64,000 nucleotides of DNA from Streptomyces syringium (GCF_017876625.1 NZ_JAGIOH010000001.1:5229501-5293500), one strand, 5' to 3'; positions 27,764 through 37,119 are shown, counted from the first letter of the stretch. Notes: generated from the sequence alone by a model not told the origin. A program made the numbers and translations.

Positions 27764-28426
27764 CTAGAACAGCCTGAGCTTGTCGTCCTCGATGCCGCGC
27801 ATCGCGTCGTAGTCCAGGACGACGCAGCCGATGCCGCGGTCCGTGGCCAGGACGCGTGCTTGCGGCTTGATCTCCTGGGCGGCGAAAATCCCTCGTACGG
27901 GGGCCAGGTGCGGGTCGCGGTTGAGCAGCTCGAGATAGCGGGTCAGCTGCTCGACGCCGTCGATGTCGCCGCGCCGCTTCAGCTCCACCGCCACGGTGGC
28001 GCCGTCGGCGTCCCGGCAGAGGATGTCCACGGGCCCGATGGCCGTCGGATATTCGCGACGGATCAGGGTGTAGCCGTCACCGAGCGTGGTGATGCGGTCC
28101 GCGAGCAGTTCCTGAAGGTGCGCTTCCACGCCGTCCTTCACCAGACCGGGGTCGACGCCCAGCTCGTGCGAGGAATCATGGAGGACTTCCTCCATGGTGA
28201 TGATCAATTTCTCGCCTGCCTTGTTCACCACCGTCCACACACTGCCGTCGCCCTCCTTCAGCGTGCAGGGCGGGGACATCCAGTTGAGGGGCTTGTAGGC
28301 CCGGTCGTCCGCGTGGATGGAGACGCTGCCGTCCGCCTTGACCAGGATCAGACGCGGGGCGGAAGGAAGGTGGGCGGTGAGCCGGCCCGCGTAGTCCACG
28401 GAGCAACGGGCAATGACGAGACGCAT
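27764..28426 (-). CDS. nucS: Mismatch-specific endonuclease NucS/EndoMS
   Basis: 220-residue nuclease that provides mismatch repair in actinobacteria lacking MutS/MutL, by cutting both strands at mismatches such as G-T. The N-terminal DNA-binding domain (MRLVIARCSVDYAGRLTAHLP) is followed by a RecB-like nuclease core with Asp134 (GPVDILC), Glu148 and Lys150 (VAVELKR). The C-terminus KLRLF fits the beta-clamp-binding motif needed in corynebacterial NucS. The length is standard. The gene is transcribed divergently from the small conserved gene at 28648. Confidence 0.95.
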   Translation of the reverse strand: MRLVIARCSVDYAGRLTAHLPSAPRLILVKADGSVSIHADDRAYKPLNWMSPPCTLKEGDGSVWTVVNKAGEKLIITMEEVLHDSSHELGVDPGLVKDGVEAHLQELLADRITTLGDGYTLIRREYPTAIGPVDILCRDADGATVAVELKRRGDIDGVEQLTRYLELLNRDPHLAPVRGIFAAQEIKPQARVLATDRGIGCVVLDYDAMRGIEDDKLRLF

Positions 28427-28647
28427 GGTGGGTCACGCTACTCGACTCCTGCCGCTCGACGCGATTCGCCCCGGAAGAACCCGTTCGATGGAGGGCACTG
28501 GATGGCCAGTTGTATGTGCGTTCTCCTGGTGCGGCAGCAGTGGCCGAATTACCGTTGAAGCGGGCGGTCGCCGTACGGGCACAGGGCGTCGTCGTCCGCC
28601 CGCCCATCCCTGTGACCCCGCTCGCGGGGTCCTCGAGAGGAGAACCC

Positions 28648-29040
28648 ATGTCGCTCGACGTCTCACCGGCCCTCCTTGAACAGGCCGAGCGAGGCGAGGT
28701 CGACGAAGCGGAATTCGTCGACTGCGTCCGGAACTCCCTGCCGTACGCGTGGGAGATGGTCAGCTCCCTGGTGGTCCAGCTCAAGGTCGAAGGCGGCGAA
28801 TTCGCCGACAACCGGACGCCGCCGCCGGACGAGCAGGCGCGCGGTCAGCTGCTGCGCGCCCTGGCGAGTGACGCGATTCGCGGTGCGCTCCAGCGACACT
28901 TCGGGGTACGCCTGGCGTTCCAGAACTGCCATCGGGTGGCCGTCTTCCCGCTCGACCCGGCGGTGGACGACCGCCTGGCCCGCTTCACCTCGATCCGGGG
29001 CCAGCTGCTGAACCAGTCCCCGGAGCTGCGGGACTGCTGA
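28648..29040 (+). CDS. Conserved streptomycete protein (SCO5389-like)
   Basis: 130-residue soluble protein, acidic, without signal peptide or membrane helix. I recognise it as similar to the SCO5389 family beside nucS in Streptomyces; the function is unknown. Visible features are an N-terminal helical part (ALLEQAERGEVDEAEFVDCV) and HFGVRLAFQNCHRVAVFPLD. ATG 28648 follows GAGAGGAGA; the frame opens at 28510, but that part is in the divergent promoter. The 221-bp gap upstream holds promoters for both this gene and nucS. Confidence 0.7.
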   Translation: MSLDVSPALLEQAERGEVDEAEFVDCVRNSLPYAWEMVSSLVVQLKVEGGEFADNRTPPPDEQARGQLLRALASDAIRGALQRHFGVRLAFQNCHRVAVFPLDPAVDDRLARFTSIRGQLLNQSPELRDC

Positions 29041-29257
29041 CCTGCCCTTGCTGCCGCTCCTCGCGGGGGGAGGGGAGGTGCGCGACGAGTCGTGGGCGGC
29101 AGCTCCGCACGATCCGCGGGGGCACGGGACACGGGGGCACGGGGGACAGGGCACAGGGACACAAGGGTGCGAGGGGCCCGGCCCGGGGGAAGCCGGGCGA
29201 AGGACATGGGCAGGGGCGCACGGCCGGGGGCGGGGGCCAGTACCGGCCGGGGGCGGC
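29041..29257. other. G-rich gap between convergent genes
   Basis: 217 bp after the SCO5389-like gene and before the end of the opposing flavin oxidoreductase gene. From about 29110 to 29255 the + strand has many runs of 3-6 G separated by short spacers (for example ACGGGGGCACGGGGGACAGG), giving G-quadruplex potential. No gene is evident. Confidence 0.6.
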
Positions 29258-30298
29258 TCAGGCGAGCAGCGGCAGTACCTCCCCGCCGAGCCGACGGAGA
29301 TTGTCCTCGGTGGCGGCGAGATCCCCGGAGCCCTCGGTCAGCAGGGCGAAGCGGCTGATGCCCGTGCGCTCGGCGGTCGCGGCCAGCCGGTCGGCGCACA
29401 GCCGGGGCGGTCCCACCGGATGGAGATCGCAGAGCAGCTCCGTGTAGTCGTACGGGTCGCGCATCCGCCGCTCACGGCCGTCGACCGTCACATGTGCCGT
29501 GAGTCCCTTGTGCAGCCAGCCCGGCATGGCCTTCAGCAGGGTCTCGGTCGCTGCGGCCCGGTTGTCGGCGACCTGGGCGACCCCGGCCGCCACATGGCCC
29601 GCCGCCGCGACCTCCTCCGGTGAACTCCCGGACTCCAGGGCGCATTTGCGCCACGCGGCGACCATCTCCGCCTTCTCCTCGTCCCCGATGTGCATGCCGA
29701 GCAGCATCGGCAGTCCGTGCCGGGCCGCGAGCCGCACGCTGTCGGGCGAGGTGCAGGCGACCATGACCGGCGGGCCGGGGCGGCCGGCACCGGAGGGGTC
29801 GAGCAGTTCGTCCGGGCGCGGGACGACCGGGACCTCGCGGAAGGCGAATCGTTTCCCGTCAGCGCTCACGCGGGGTTCGCGCAGCCAGCGCATCAGCAGT
29901 TCGAGGGACTCGGGGAACCCCTCTTCGTACGCCGCGAGGCCGGAGTCGAAGACCTCCAGGTCCACCCACGGCCCGCCGCGCCCCACCCCGAGGGTGAATC
30001 GGCCACCGGACGTCAGATGCAGGAGTGCCGCCTGTTCACCCAGGGCCACCGGGTGCACGGTCGGCAACACGCTGACGGCCGTGCCCACTTCGATGGAATG
30101 CGTGCGCCCCAGCAGCAGTGCCGCCAGGGTGACGGCGGACGGGCAGACTCCGTACGGTACGAAGTGGTGCTCGGCCACCCAGACGGCGTCCAGCCCGGCC
30201 TCCTCGGCGACTTCCGCCGACCGCACGGCTCGGTACAGCGCTTCTCCGTGGCCCTGACCGGGGAATTGGGCGGCAAGGACAAAAGCTCCAACGCGCAT
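29258..30298 (-). CDS. LLM-class (luciferase-like) flavin-dependent oxidoreductase
   Basis: 346-residue TIM-barrel enzyme of the bacterial luciferase/F420 superfamily; oxidises an unknown substrate using FMN or F420. The typical N-terminus MRVGAFVLAAQFPGQ, the AEEAGLDAVWVAEHHFV motif, and the cofactor loop GGRFTLGVGRGGP are visible. ATG 30298 sits after AGGAGGAG; the upstream extension of the frame is a shadow. There is no neighbouring pathway to suggest a substrate. Confidence 0.88.
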   Translation of the reverse strand: MRVGAFVLAAQFPGQGHGEALYRAVRSAEVAEEAGLDAVWVAEHHFVPYGVCPSAVTLAALLLGRTHSIEVGTAVSVLPTVHPVALGEQAALLHLTSGGRFTLGVGRGGPWVDLEVFDSGLAAYEEGFPESLELLMRWLREPRVSADGKRFAFREVPVVPRPDELLDPSGAGRPGPPVMVACTSPDSVRLAARHGLPMLLGMHIGDEEKAEMVAAWRKCALESGSSPEEVAAAGHVAAGVAQVADNRAAATETLLKAMPGWLHKGLTAHVTVDGRERRMRDPYDYTELLCDLHPVGPPRLCADRLAATAERTGISRFALLTEGSGDLAATEDNLRRLGGEVLPLLA

Positions 30299-30502
30299 CG
30301 CTCTGACTCCTCCTAAGCGACCGACGCGGCCTCCCCCCAAAGGCAATAACGCCCGACACGTGCCAAGGGCACGGCGGAGCGTGAAGTTTTCATGATGATC
30401 GGAGAGTAGGCGGGGGTGGTGCCGGGGTGCGGGTGCCCGGGCGGGCCGCCGCAGCGCGTAATACTGGTCACGGCCCGTGTTTCCAGACCTCCGAGGTGTT
30501 CC

Positions 30503-30844
30503 GTGTCCCCGCGCCGAAACCGCCCGCGAGGCGGCGCCGACAAGCAAGCCGCCGACCCGCGCGACGAGCGCGAACCGGTCGGCAACCGTTACGGGCTGGA
30601 GCGCACGGAGAGCTGGCAGGGCGAGGAGTGGAACGTCCGCATGATCGGCGGCGGCTCGGCGGCCAAGCACTATCGCTGCCCCGGCTGCGACCAGGAGATC
30701 CCGCCCGGCGTCCCGCACCTCGTCGCCTGGCCGCAGTACGGCGGCGGCGTCGAGGACCGCCGCCACTGGCACAAGGCGTGCTGGAACGCGAGAGACCGCC
30801 GGAGCGCGAGGCTCCAGCGGTCTCGTAACGCACCGCGTTACTGA
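30503..30844 (+). CDS. Small zinc-finger-like conserved protein
   Basis: 113 residues with a basic disordered N-terminus and a compact C-terminal part that looks like a zinc site: CPGCDQEIPPG, then RRHWHKACWNAR (C-x2-C with H-x2-H-x3-C-like spacing). I know the streptomycete family only as a conserved 'ATP/GTP-binding' annotation that I cannot support from motifs; no P-loop is present. GTG 30503 follows GAGG by 6 nt. Nucleic-acid binding is a guess. Confidence 0.65.
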   Translation: MSPRRNRPRGGADKQAADPRDEREPVGNRYGLERTESWQGEEWNVRMIGGGSAAKHYRCPGCDQEIPPGVPHLVAWPQYGGGVEDRRHWHKACWNARDRRSARLQRSRNAPRY

Positions 30845-31019
30845 TCGGCGGCGGGCCCGGTCCCGCCCCAGGTCAGGAGGCCGCTGTGGATACGACGGCG
30901 GGCGCCGCAGGGACGGCGTCGACGGGCGATCGGCGTGCCGTGGTGGCGGGTGCGGCCCATGTGGTTACCGTGCTGTGCGGGCTGTCCGGCCCACCTCCAT
31001 GAGGCATGTCGGGAGTGCT

Positions 31020-31625
31020 GTGCGTGCGCTGGTGCTGAACTGCACATTGAAGGCTTCACCGGAGCCGTCGAACACCGAACGTCTCGCCGGGATCGTCATC
31101 CAGGCGTTGCGGGAGCGGAAGGTGGAGGTCACCGCACTCCGGCTGGTCGATCTCAACATTCCGCCCGGCGTGACGACCGATACGGGTGACGGCGACGACT
31201 GGCCGCAGGTCCATGAGCAGCTGCTGAACTCGCAGATCCTCGTCGTGGCCACCCCCACGTGGGTGGGACACCCTTCCTCGATCGCGCAGCGCATGCTGGA
31301 GCGGATGGACGCGATGCTCGGCGAAACCGACGCGGAAAGCCGACCGGTCGCCTACAACCGGGTCGCCGGCGTCGTCGTCACCGGCAACGAGGACGGCGCG
31401 CACCATGTGATCTCCGAGATCACCGGCGGACTGATGGACATCGGCTACACCATCCCCGGCCAGGCGTGGACCTACTGGAACAGGGGCCCCGGGCCGGGCC
31501 CGAGTTACAGCGAAACCGAAGAAGGTCACGAGTGGTCGGCCAAAACCGGGCGCGCGATGGCGGCCAACCTGCACACGGTCGCCCGCGCACTGGCCACCAC
31601 CCCCATGGGCCCGCCTCCCGCCTGA
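31020..31625 (+). CDS. Flavodoxin-like NAD(P)H-dependent oxidoreductase
   Basis: 201-residue protein of the FMN-reductase/flavodoxin-fold family. The phosphate-binding loop is near the N-terminus (LNCTLKASPEPSNTERL), followed by the FMN-contact segment VVATPTWVGHPSSIAQRMLER and GVVVTGNEDGAHHVI. It likely reduces quinones, azo compounds or flavins. GTG 31020 after GGGAG gives the canonical MRALVLN beta strand; ATG 30999 and 30975 upstream starts are less well placed. Confidence 0.85.
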   Translation: MRALVLNCTLKASPEPSNTERLAGIVIQALRERKVEVTALRLVDLNIPPGVTTDTGDGDDWPQVHEQLLNSQILVVATPTWVGHPSSIAQRMLERMDAMLGETDAESRPVAYNRVAGVVVTGNEDGAHHVISEITGGLMDIGYTIPGQAWTYWNRGPGPGPSYSETEEGHEWSAKTGRAMAANLHTVARALATTPMGPPPA

Positions 31626-31672
31626 CCGACAGGGCCCGGCCCGGCCGCGTCGGCCGGGCTCGCTCCTGTCGG
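31626..31672. terminator. Terminator between convergent genes
   Basis: 21-bp imperfect stem (31626-31646/31652-31672; 17 of 21 paired, the mismatches split by one pair into two small internal loops) immediately after the flavodoxin-like gene and before the end of the ABC permease gene on the other strand. Confidence 0.65.
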
Positions 31673-31781
31673 GGGCCAGGGTGAAGTCCAGGCGAAGGGC
31701 CGGACCGGCGGGAGGCCCGCCCCTGCCGGGAGGCAGAGGCGGACGCGGCACAAGGCCCGTCGAAAGGCTCAGCGCCCAGCG

Positions 31782-32723
31782 TTACGCGTCGCGCTTCACC
31801 AGTGCCGCGTACGCGCCGCCCAGGGCCATGGCTGCCATGCCGAGCATGACCCACAGCGGTTCCCAGCCGGTCAGGCCGTCCCCGCCCTCGGTGGCGAAGA
31901 TGCCGACGAGCTGGCTGGGGATCGAGTACTCGAAGAGCCACTCACGGACGTCCGAGAGGCTCTCGGACATCATGAACATCGCCACCACCACGGGCAGCAG
32001 TACCAGGCCCAGCATCGTCGTGATGGCCCCGGCGGAGTGCCGCAGCAGCGTGCCCACGGCGAGCGCCAGCAGGCCCAGCGCACCCATGTACAGGCTCACA
32101 CCGACGGTCGCCTTGAACCACTCATCGCCCGTCGCCTCAAGGGCCAGATCGCCCACCATCGCCGTGTTGATCACACTCACCAGCGCGGTGGAGACCAAGG
32201 TGATCACGAACGTCAGCGAGAAGAACACGATCGCCTTGGCCGCCAGCACCCGGCCGCGGTTCGGGCAGGCGGTCAGGGTCGTGCGGATCATCCCCGTGGC
32301 GTACTCGGAGGCGATCGTCAGGACGCCGAGGGTGATCACACAGATCGAGCCCAGCAGCAGGCCGAAGACGCCGAGGCCCAGCGCGGAGGCGTCGACCTCC
32401 TTGTTCACCGCCTTGAAGATCGTCCCGATCAGGATGCCGATGCCGACCACGAGCACGACCATGACGCCGAGCGTCCACATCGTCGAGGGGACCGACTTGA
32501 TCTTGGTCCACTCGGAGGCGAGCGCGTCCCCGAGGGTGGCCTTGCGCACCGGGATCGGCGAGACGTAACCGCCGGCGGGCGCCGTGCCCGGCCAGTAGCC
32601 CTGCTCGTGCTGGGGCTGCTGCTGGGGCGGCTGGGGCTGGGCGTAGGCCTGGGCCTGCGGGGGTCCCTGCGGCGGGCCCTGCGGGGCGGACTGCGGGGGC
32701 GCGGGGTGCTGGGGGGTGGTCAT
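31782..32723 (-). CDS. ABC-2 type transporter permease, module 1
   Basis: 313 residues: a Pro/Gln-rich cytoplasmic N-terminus of ~70 residues (QGPPQ and QPQ tracts), then a conserved SEWTKIKSVPSTMWTL segment and six transmembrane helices, ending LVKRDA. The permease overlaps the stop of its ATPase gene (ATGA at 32723-32720). The same SEWTKIKS motif and KRDA end occur in the second permease at 34086. Substrate unknown. Confidence 0.88.
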   Translation of the reverse strand: MTTPQHPAPPQSAPQGPPQGPPQAQAYAQPQPPQQQPQHEQGYWPGTAPAGGYVSPIPVRKATLGDALASEWTKIKSVPSTMWTLGVMVVLVVGIGILIGTIFKAVNKEVDASALGLGVFGLLLGSICVITLGVLTIASEYATGMIRTTLTACPNRGRVLAAKAIVFFSLTFVITLVSTALVSVINTAMVGDLALEATGDEWFKATVGVSLYMGALGLLALAVGTLLRHSAGAITTMLGLVLLPVVVAMFMMSESLSDVREWLFEYSIPSQLVGIFATEGGDGLTGWEPLWVMLGMAAMALGGAYAALVKRDA

Positions 32724-33955
32724 CGGGCGTCCTCGCTGTCGCGCTTGGTGAGGTCGGCGGGGGCGGGTGCGGAAGCCGGCGCGGCGGTCGGCTGCGCCGG
32801 GGGAGAGGCCGGAGCCGCGGCGGGCGGCTGAGGCTGCTGGTACTGCGGCGCGGCAGGGGCGGCGGCGAACTGCTGCTGGTGCTGCTGCGCGTACGGGTTG
32901 GGCTGCTCGCCCGGAAGCACCGGGTAGGGGTTGCCCTGCGGCTGACCATGCGGCTGGCCCTGCGGCGGGGCCCAGCCCTGCGGGGCGCCCGGCTGGCCGT
33001 ACCCGGGGGCCGGCTGCTGGAAGCCCGACATCTGGTCGGCGGTCGAGCGGTAGTCGACCGCACCCTGGGTGAGGCGCATGTACGCCTCTTCCAGGGACGC
33101 CTGGTGCGGGGAGAGTTCCCACAGGCGGACGTCCGCGCTGTGCGCGAGGTCGCTGATGCGGGGGAGGGCCAGGCCCGTGACGCGCAGCCCGCCGTCCTGC
33201 TCGGGCAGCACCTGGCCGCCCGCCTCGACCAGCGCGGCGGTGAGCTTCTCGCGACCCTCCTGCTCGCCCTCGGGCGTGCGGACGCGGGCGAAGTCAGCCG
33301 AGTTCGCGGAGATGAAGTCGGTGACGCTCATGTCGGCCATCAGCTGGCCGCGCCCGATGACGATCAGGTGGTCGGCGGTCAGCGCCATCTCGCTCATCAG
33401 GTGCGAGGAGACGAAGACCGTGCGGCCCTCCGCGGCGAGCCGCTTCATGAGGTTGCGGACCCACAGGATGCCCTCGGGGTCGAGGCCGTTGACCGGCTCG
33501 TCGAAGAGCAGCACCTGCGGGTCGCCGAGCAGCGCGGCGGCGATGCCGAGCCGCTGGCCCATGCCGAGGGAGAAGCCCTTGGAGCGCCTGCGGGCCACGT
33601 CCTGGAGGCCCACGACGCCGAGCACCTCGTCGACCCGGCGGGCCGGGATGCCGGAGAGCTGGGCGAGGGACAGCAGGTGCTGCCGCGCGCTCCGCCCGCC
33701 GTGCACGGCCTTCGCGTCGAGGAGGGCACCGACCTGGCGGGGGGCGTTGGGCAGCTTGTTGAACGGGTGGCCACCGATGGTCACCTGCCCGGCCGTCGGG
33801 TTGTCCAGGCCCAGGATCATGCGCATCGTCGTCGACTTGCCGGAGCCGTTGGGCCCCAGGAAGCCGGTGACGGCGCCTGGCCGTACCTGGAACGACAGGT
33901 TGTACACGGCCGTCTTGGCGCCGTAGCGCTTCGTCAGGCCGACTGCCTCGATCAT
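32720..33955 (-). CDS. ABC transporter ATP-binding protein, module 1, with Pro/Gln-rich tail
   Basis: 411 residues: ABC ATPase in the first ~300 residues (Walker A GPNGSGKST, signature-type FSLGMGQRLGIA, Walker B VLLFDEPVNGLDPEG), then a ~110-residue low-complexity tail rich in Pro, Gln and Ala that ATPases of this group normally lack; its partner permease carries a matching Pro/Gln-rich N-terminus. ATG 33955 (MIEAVGLTKRYG) has GAGGGG upstream. The two low-complexity arms could contact each other. Confidence 0.9.
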   Translation of the reverse strand: MIEAVGLTKRYGAKTAVYNLSFQVRPGAVTGFLGPNGSGKSTTMRMILGLDNPTAGQVTIGGHPFNKLPNAPRQVGALLDAKAVHGGRSARQHLLSLAQLSGIPARRVDEVLGVVGLQDVARRRSKGFSLGMGQRLGIAAALLGDPQVLLFDEPVNGLDPEGILWVRNLMKRLAAEGRTVFVSSHLMSEMALTADHLIVIGRGQLMADMSVTDFISANSADFARVRTPEGEQEGREKLTAALVEAGGQVLPEQDGGLRVTGLALPRISDLAHSADVRLWELSPHQASLEEAYMRLTQGAVDYRSTADQMSGFQQPAPGYGQPGAPQGWAPPQGQPHGQPQGNPYPVLPGEQPNPYAQQHQQQFAAAPAAPQYQQPQPPAAAPASPPAQPTAAPASAPAPADLTKRDSEDAR

Positions 33956-34085
33956 TCTCCGCCCCTCGCGAGCTGGTCGGGGCAATAAGCCCCCGTGAGG
34001 GTTAGGAGGATAGACGAGGGTTGACGGTTCCCGATTTGTGGGATTTCCAGGGTCGGCGGTGGGTCAGGGAGCGGTCACCGAGCGC

Positions 34086-34856
34086 TCATGCGTCGCGCTT
34101 CTTCAGCAGGACATATGCGCAGATCAGCGCGGCGACCACCCATACCACCATGATCGCGAATCCGCCCCACGGCCCGTACGGGGCGTCGTCGTCGAAGGTG
34201 ACGACCTGCATGACCTTCTGCCCCGCCTGGTCCGGGAGGTACTGGCCGACCTTCTTGGTGGCGGAGACGTTGCCGAGGATGGCCGAGATGAGGAAGAAGA
34301 ACGGCATGAGGATGCCGAGCGAGAGCATCGGGCTGCGCAGCATCGTCGCGACGCCCATCGAGAAGACCGTGATCAGCGTCATGTAGAGCCCGCCGCCGAT
34401 CACCGCGCGCAGCACGCCGGGGTCACCGAGGGCCGCTTTGTGGCTGCCGAGCATCGCCTGGCCGACGAAAAAGGCGACAAAACTCGTGATCATGCTGACG
34501 ACGAGGGCGAGCAGTGTGGCAATGGTGATCTTGCTGAAGAGAAAGGTGCCGCGCTGCGGAACGGCCGCCAGCGAGGTGCGGATCATTCCGGTGCTGTATT
34601 CGTTCGACACCACCAGCACACCGAAAACGATCATCGCGAGCTGCCCGAGACCCATCCCCGCGAAACTCGTGAAGGTCGGATCGAAGGTCAATTTCTCCCG
34701 CGTGGAGAGTTTATCGAACTCATTTTTGGACAATGCGCTGATCAGCGCGCCGAGCGCGACCGTCACCACCACGGCCAGACCGAGCGTCCATACCGTGGAA
34801 CGCACGGATTTGATCTTTGTCCATTCGGAGCGCAGGACCTGCGTCACCACCGCCAT
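34086..34856 (-). CDS. ABC-2 type transporter permease, module 2
   Basis: 256 residues with six transmembrane helices. It begins MAVVTQVLRSEWTKIKSVRS and ends LLKKRDA, both shared with module 1, but it lacks the Pro/Gln arm. The stop of its ATPase (34859) lies 2 bp before the ATG at 34856. It is a paralogue of the permease at 31782. Confidence 0.88.
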   Translation of the reverse strand: MAVVTQVLRSEWTKIKSVRSTVWTLGLAVVVTVALGALISALSKNEFDKLSTREKLTFDPTFTSFAGMGLGQLAMIVFGVLVVSNEYSTGMIRTSLAAVPQRGTFLFSKITIATLLALVVSMITSFVAFFVGQAMLGSHKAALGDPGVLRAVIGGGLYMTLITVFSMGVATMLRSPMLSLGILMPFFFLISAILGNVSATKKVGQYLPDQAGQKVMQVVTFDDDAPYGPWGGFAIMVVWVVAALICAYVLLKKRDA

Positions 34857-34858
34857 CG

Positions 34859-35857
34859 TCAGGACCCTTTCTTCCGCCAGTCGGCTCCCCAGCCGGGACG
34901 CCCGCCCGGCGGCGCGGCCGGGCCGGCCTGCCGGGCCTCCTCCGGCGGGCGGCCGTCGTGCGCGTGGTACTCCACCGACTCGGCGGTGAGCTGCATGAAG
35001 GCCTCTTCCAGGGACGCCCGCTGGGGGCTCAGCTCGTGCAGCGTGAGCTGATGCCGCGCGGCCAGCTCACCGAGGTGCGGCGCGTCCTCGCCGTCCACCT
35101 CCAGGGAGCCGTCGGCCGTGGGCCGGGCGGTGATGCCGGCCCCGGAGAGCACGTCCCGCAGCCGCTCGTGGTCGGGCGAGCGCATCCGTACGTACGAGCG
35201 TGAGTTCTCCGCGATGAAGGCGGCCATGGAGGTGTCGGCGAGCAGCCGGCCCTGGCCGATGACCACGAGGTGCTCGGCGGTCAGCGCCATCTCGCTCATC
35301 AGGTGCGAGGAGACGAAGACCGTACGGCCCTGGGCCGCCAGGTTCTTCATGAGGTTGCGGATCCAGTGGATGCCCTCGGGGTCGAGCCCGTTGACCGGCT
35401 CGTCGAACATCAGGATCTCGGGGTCGCCGAGCAGCGCGGCGGCGATGCCGAGCCGCTGGCCCATGCCGAGCGAGAAGCCCTTGGTGCGCTTCTTGGCCAC
35501 CGAGGTCAGGCCGACGGTGTCCAGCACCTCCCGCACCCGGGCGCGGGGGATGCCGTTGCTCTGGGCCAGGCACAGCAGGTGGTTGTGGGCGCTGCGGCCG
35601 CCGTGCCAGGCCTTGGCCTCCAGCAGGGCGCCGACGACCTTCAGCGGGTCCTTCAGCGAGCGGTAGTGCCTGCCGTCGATCCGCACCGAGCCGCTGGTGG
35701 GGTTGTCCAGGTCGAGCATCATGCGCATGGTCGTGGACTTGCCCGCGCCATTGGGGCCCAGGAAGCCGGTGACGATTCCGGGGCGCACGGTGAAGGTGAG
35801 GTGGTCGACGGCGAGCTTTTCGCCGTAGCGCTTGGTCAGCCCCTCAAGCTCGATCAT
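34859..35857 (-). CDS. ABC transporter ATP-binding protein, module 2
   Basis: 332 residues: Walker A GPNGAGKST, FSLGMGQRLGIAAALLG, Walker B ILMFDEPVNGLDPEG, then a C-terminal domain ending with a short Pro/Gly-rich tail. Two 50-nt stretches are identical with module 1 DNA (35274-35323 = 33372-33421; 35421-35470 = 33519-33568), pointing to recent gene conversion or strong constraint. ATG 35857 starts MIELEGLTKRYG. Confidence 0.9.
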   Translation of the reverse strand: MIELEGLTKRYGEKLAVDHLTFTVRPGIVTGFLGPNGAGKSTTMRMMLDLDNPTSGSVRIDGRHYRSLKDPLKVVGALLEAKAWHGGRSAHNHLLCLAQSNGIPRARVREVLDTVGLTSVAKKRTKGFSLGMGQRLGIAAALLGDPEILMFDEPVNGLDPEGIHWIRNLMKNLAAQGRTVFVSSHLMSEMALTAEHLVVIGQGRLLADTSMAAFIAENSRSYVRMRSPDHERLRDVLSGAGITARPTADGSLEVDGEDAPHLGELAARHQLTLHELSPQRASLEEAFMQLTAESVEYHAHDGRPPEEARQAGPAAPPGGRPGWGADWRKKGS

Positions 35858-36066
35858 CCACCCACGCTAAGGGCGCCCGGGGCGCCCCGCCACCGGTGGC
35901 GGCGGGTCCGGAACGCCGGCGGACCGGGCCGGATGCATGCCGGATGTATGGCCGAAACTATGGCTGAAAGCAGCCCAGCGCCCCGTGCGCCACAGGGGTT
36001 CGCGCACGACGCGCTGGGTACGTCGCTGGGTAACGTACGGCCCGCTACGGGGCGTCGTTCAAGGGA
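35858..36066. other. Intergenic region, 209 bp
   Basis: Gap between filP and the start of ABC module 2, both on the minus strand. It should hold the ABC promoter and filP transcript end. I see only short GC-rich inverted segments (CCACCGGTGG near 35890) and no firm terminator. Confidence 0.35.
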
Positions 36067-37005
36067 TCAGCGGCTCTGCTGGGCCGGGACGCCGCGGGAG
36101 ATCGGCTCGTCGTCGCCGGGGACGCCGGCCGCGGCCACCGCCGCGCCGGTCAGCGTGGCCAGCATCTCGCGGACGTTGGTCAGCTGGGCGTTGATGCTGT
36201 CGCGGCGGTTGGTGAGCGCCGCCAGCTCGCGCTCGGATTCGCTGCGGATCCGGTCGGCCTTCGCGTTGGCGTCGGCGACGATGTCCTCGGCCTGGCGCTG
36301 CGCGGTCTCCACCGTCTGGCGGGCCCGGCGCTCGGCGTCCGTCCGCAGCTTCTCCGCCTCCAGGCGCAGCTGCTCGGCCCGGTGCTCGATCTCCGCGAGC
36401 CGCTTCTCGGCCTTGGCCTGGCGGGACGCCAGATCGCGCTCGGACTGCTCGCGGCGCTTGGCCAGGTTGGTCTCGAAGTCCGCCGCGGCCTGGGCGGCCT
36501 TGGCGCGGGTCTCCTCGAAGAGGGAGTCCGCCTCCTCCCGCTTGGACTGCGCGTCCTTCTGCGCCTCGGCCCGCAGGGAAGCGGCGTCGCCCTTCGCCTT
36601 CTCGACGATCCGGGCGCCCTCGTCCTCCGCCTTCGCCTTGCGCTCGGCGGCGAACGACTCGGCGTCGTTGCGCACCTGCTGCGCCGCCGACTCCGCCAGC
36701 TCACGGTGCTGCTCGGCGGCCCGACGGGCCTCCTCGCGCAGGTCCTTGGCCTCTTCCTCGGCCAGCCGCAGGATCTTCTCGACCCGTGCCCCGAGACCCG
36801 CGTAGGACGGCTCCGCGTCATTGACCTGGGCCTGAGCGTTCTGCGTTTCGAGGTGCAGCTCCTCGATCCGCTTTTCCAAGGACGTGATGCGAGCCAGTGC
36901 GCTGTCACGGTCGGCAACGAGCTTCGAAATGCGGTCGTCCACCTGGCCGCGGTCGTAGCCACGCCGCACGAGCTCGAAGCCGAAGGGGGAGGAAGTGTCA
37001 CTCAT
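36067..37005 (-). CDS. filP: Intermediate filament-like coiled-coil protein FilP
   Basis: 312-residue rod protein, nearly all coiled coil, with a short N-terminal head (MSDTSSPFGFELVRRGYDRG) related to the DivIVA-type lead and a Gly/Pro tail. In Streptomyces FilP polymerises into cytoskeletal filaments, supports hyphal stiffness and binds the polarity organiser DivIVA. Length and its place directly downstream of scy on the same strand match SCO5396. ATG 37005 starts MSDTSS. Confidence 0.92.
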   Translation of the reverse strand: MSDTSSPFGFELVRRGYDRGQVDDRISKLVADRDSALARITSLEKRIEELHLETQNAQAQVNDAEPSYAGLGARVEKILRLAEEEAKDLREEARRAAEQHRELAESAAQQVRNDAESFAAERKAKAEDEGARIVEKAKGDAASLRAEAQKDAQSKREEADSLFEETRAKAAQAAADFETNLAKRREQSERDLASRQAKAEKRLAEIEHRAEQLRLEAEKLRTDAERRARQTVETAQRQAEDIVADANAKADRIRSESERELAALTNRRDSINAQLTNVREMLATLTGAAVAAAGVPGDDEPISRGVPAQQSR

Positions 37006-37119
37006 GGGGTTCCTGTCGAAAGAGACCGGTGAGGTGATAGAGGGAATCCTAGGGGTGCGAGCGGCGTGTCAACGAGAGGATGGGAGGGACAACTGGAGAA
37101 TGTCCCCCCGTTTGAGTGG

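Noticed and set aside
30416..30844. P-loop in the small zinc-finger-like protein
   Set aside because: No GxxxxGK(S/T) motif is visible, so an ATP/GTP-binding label is not supported.
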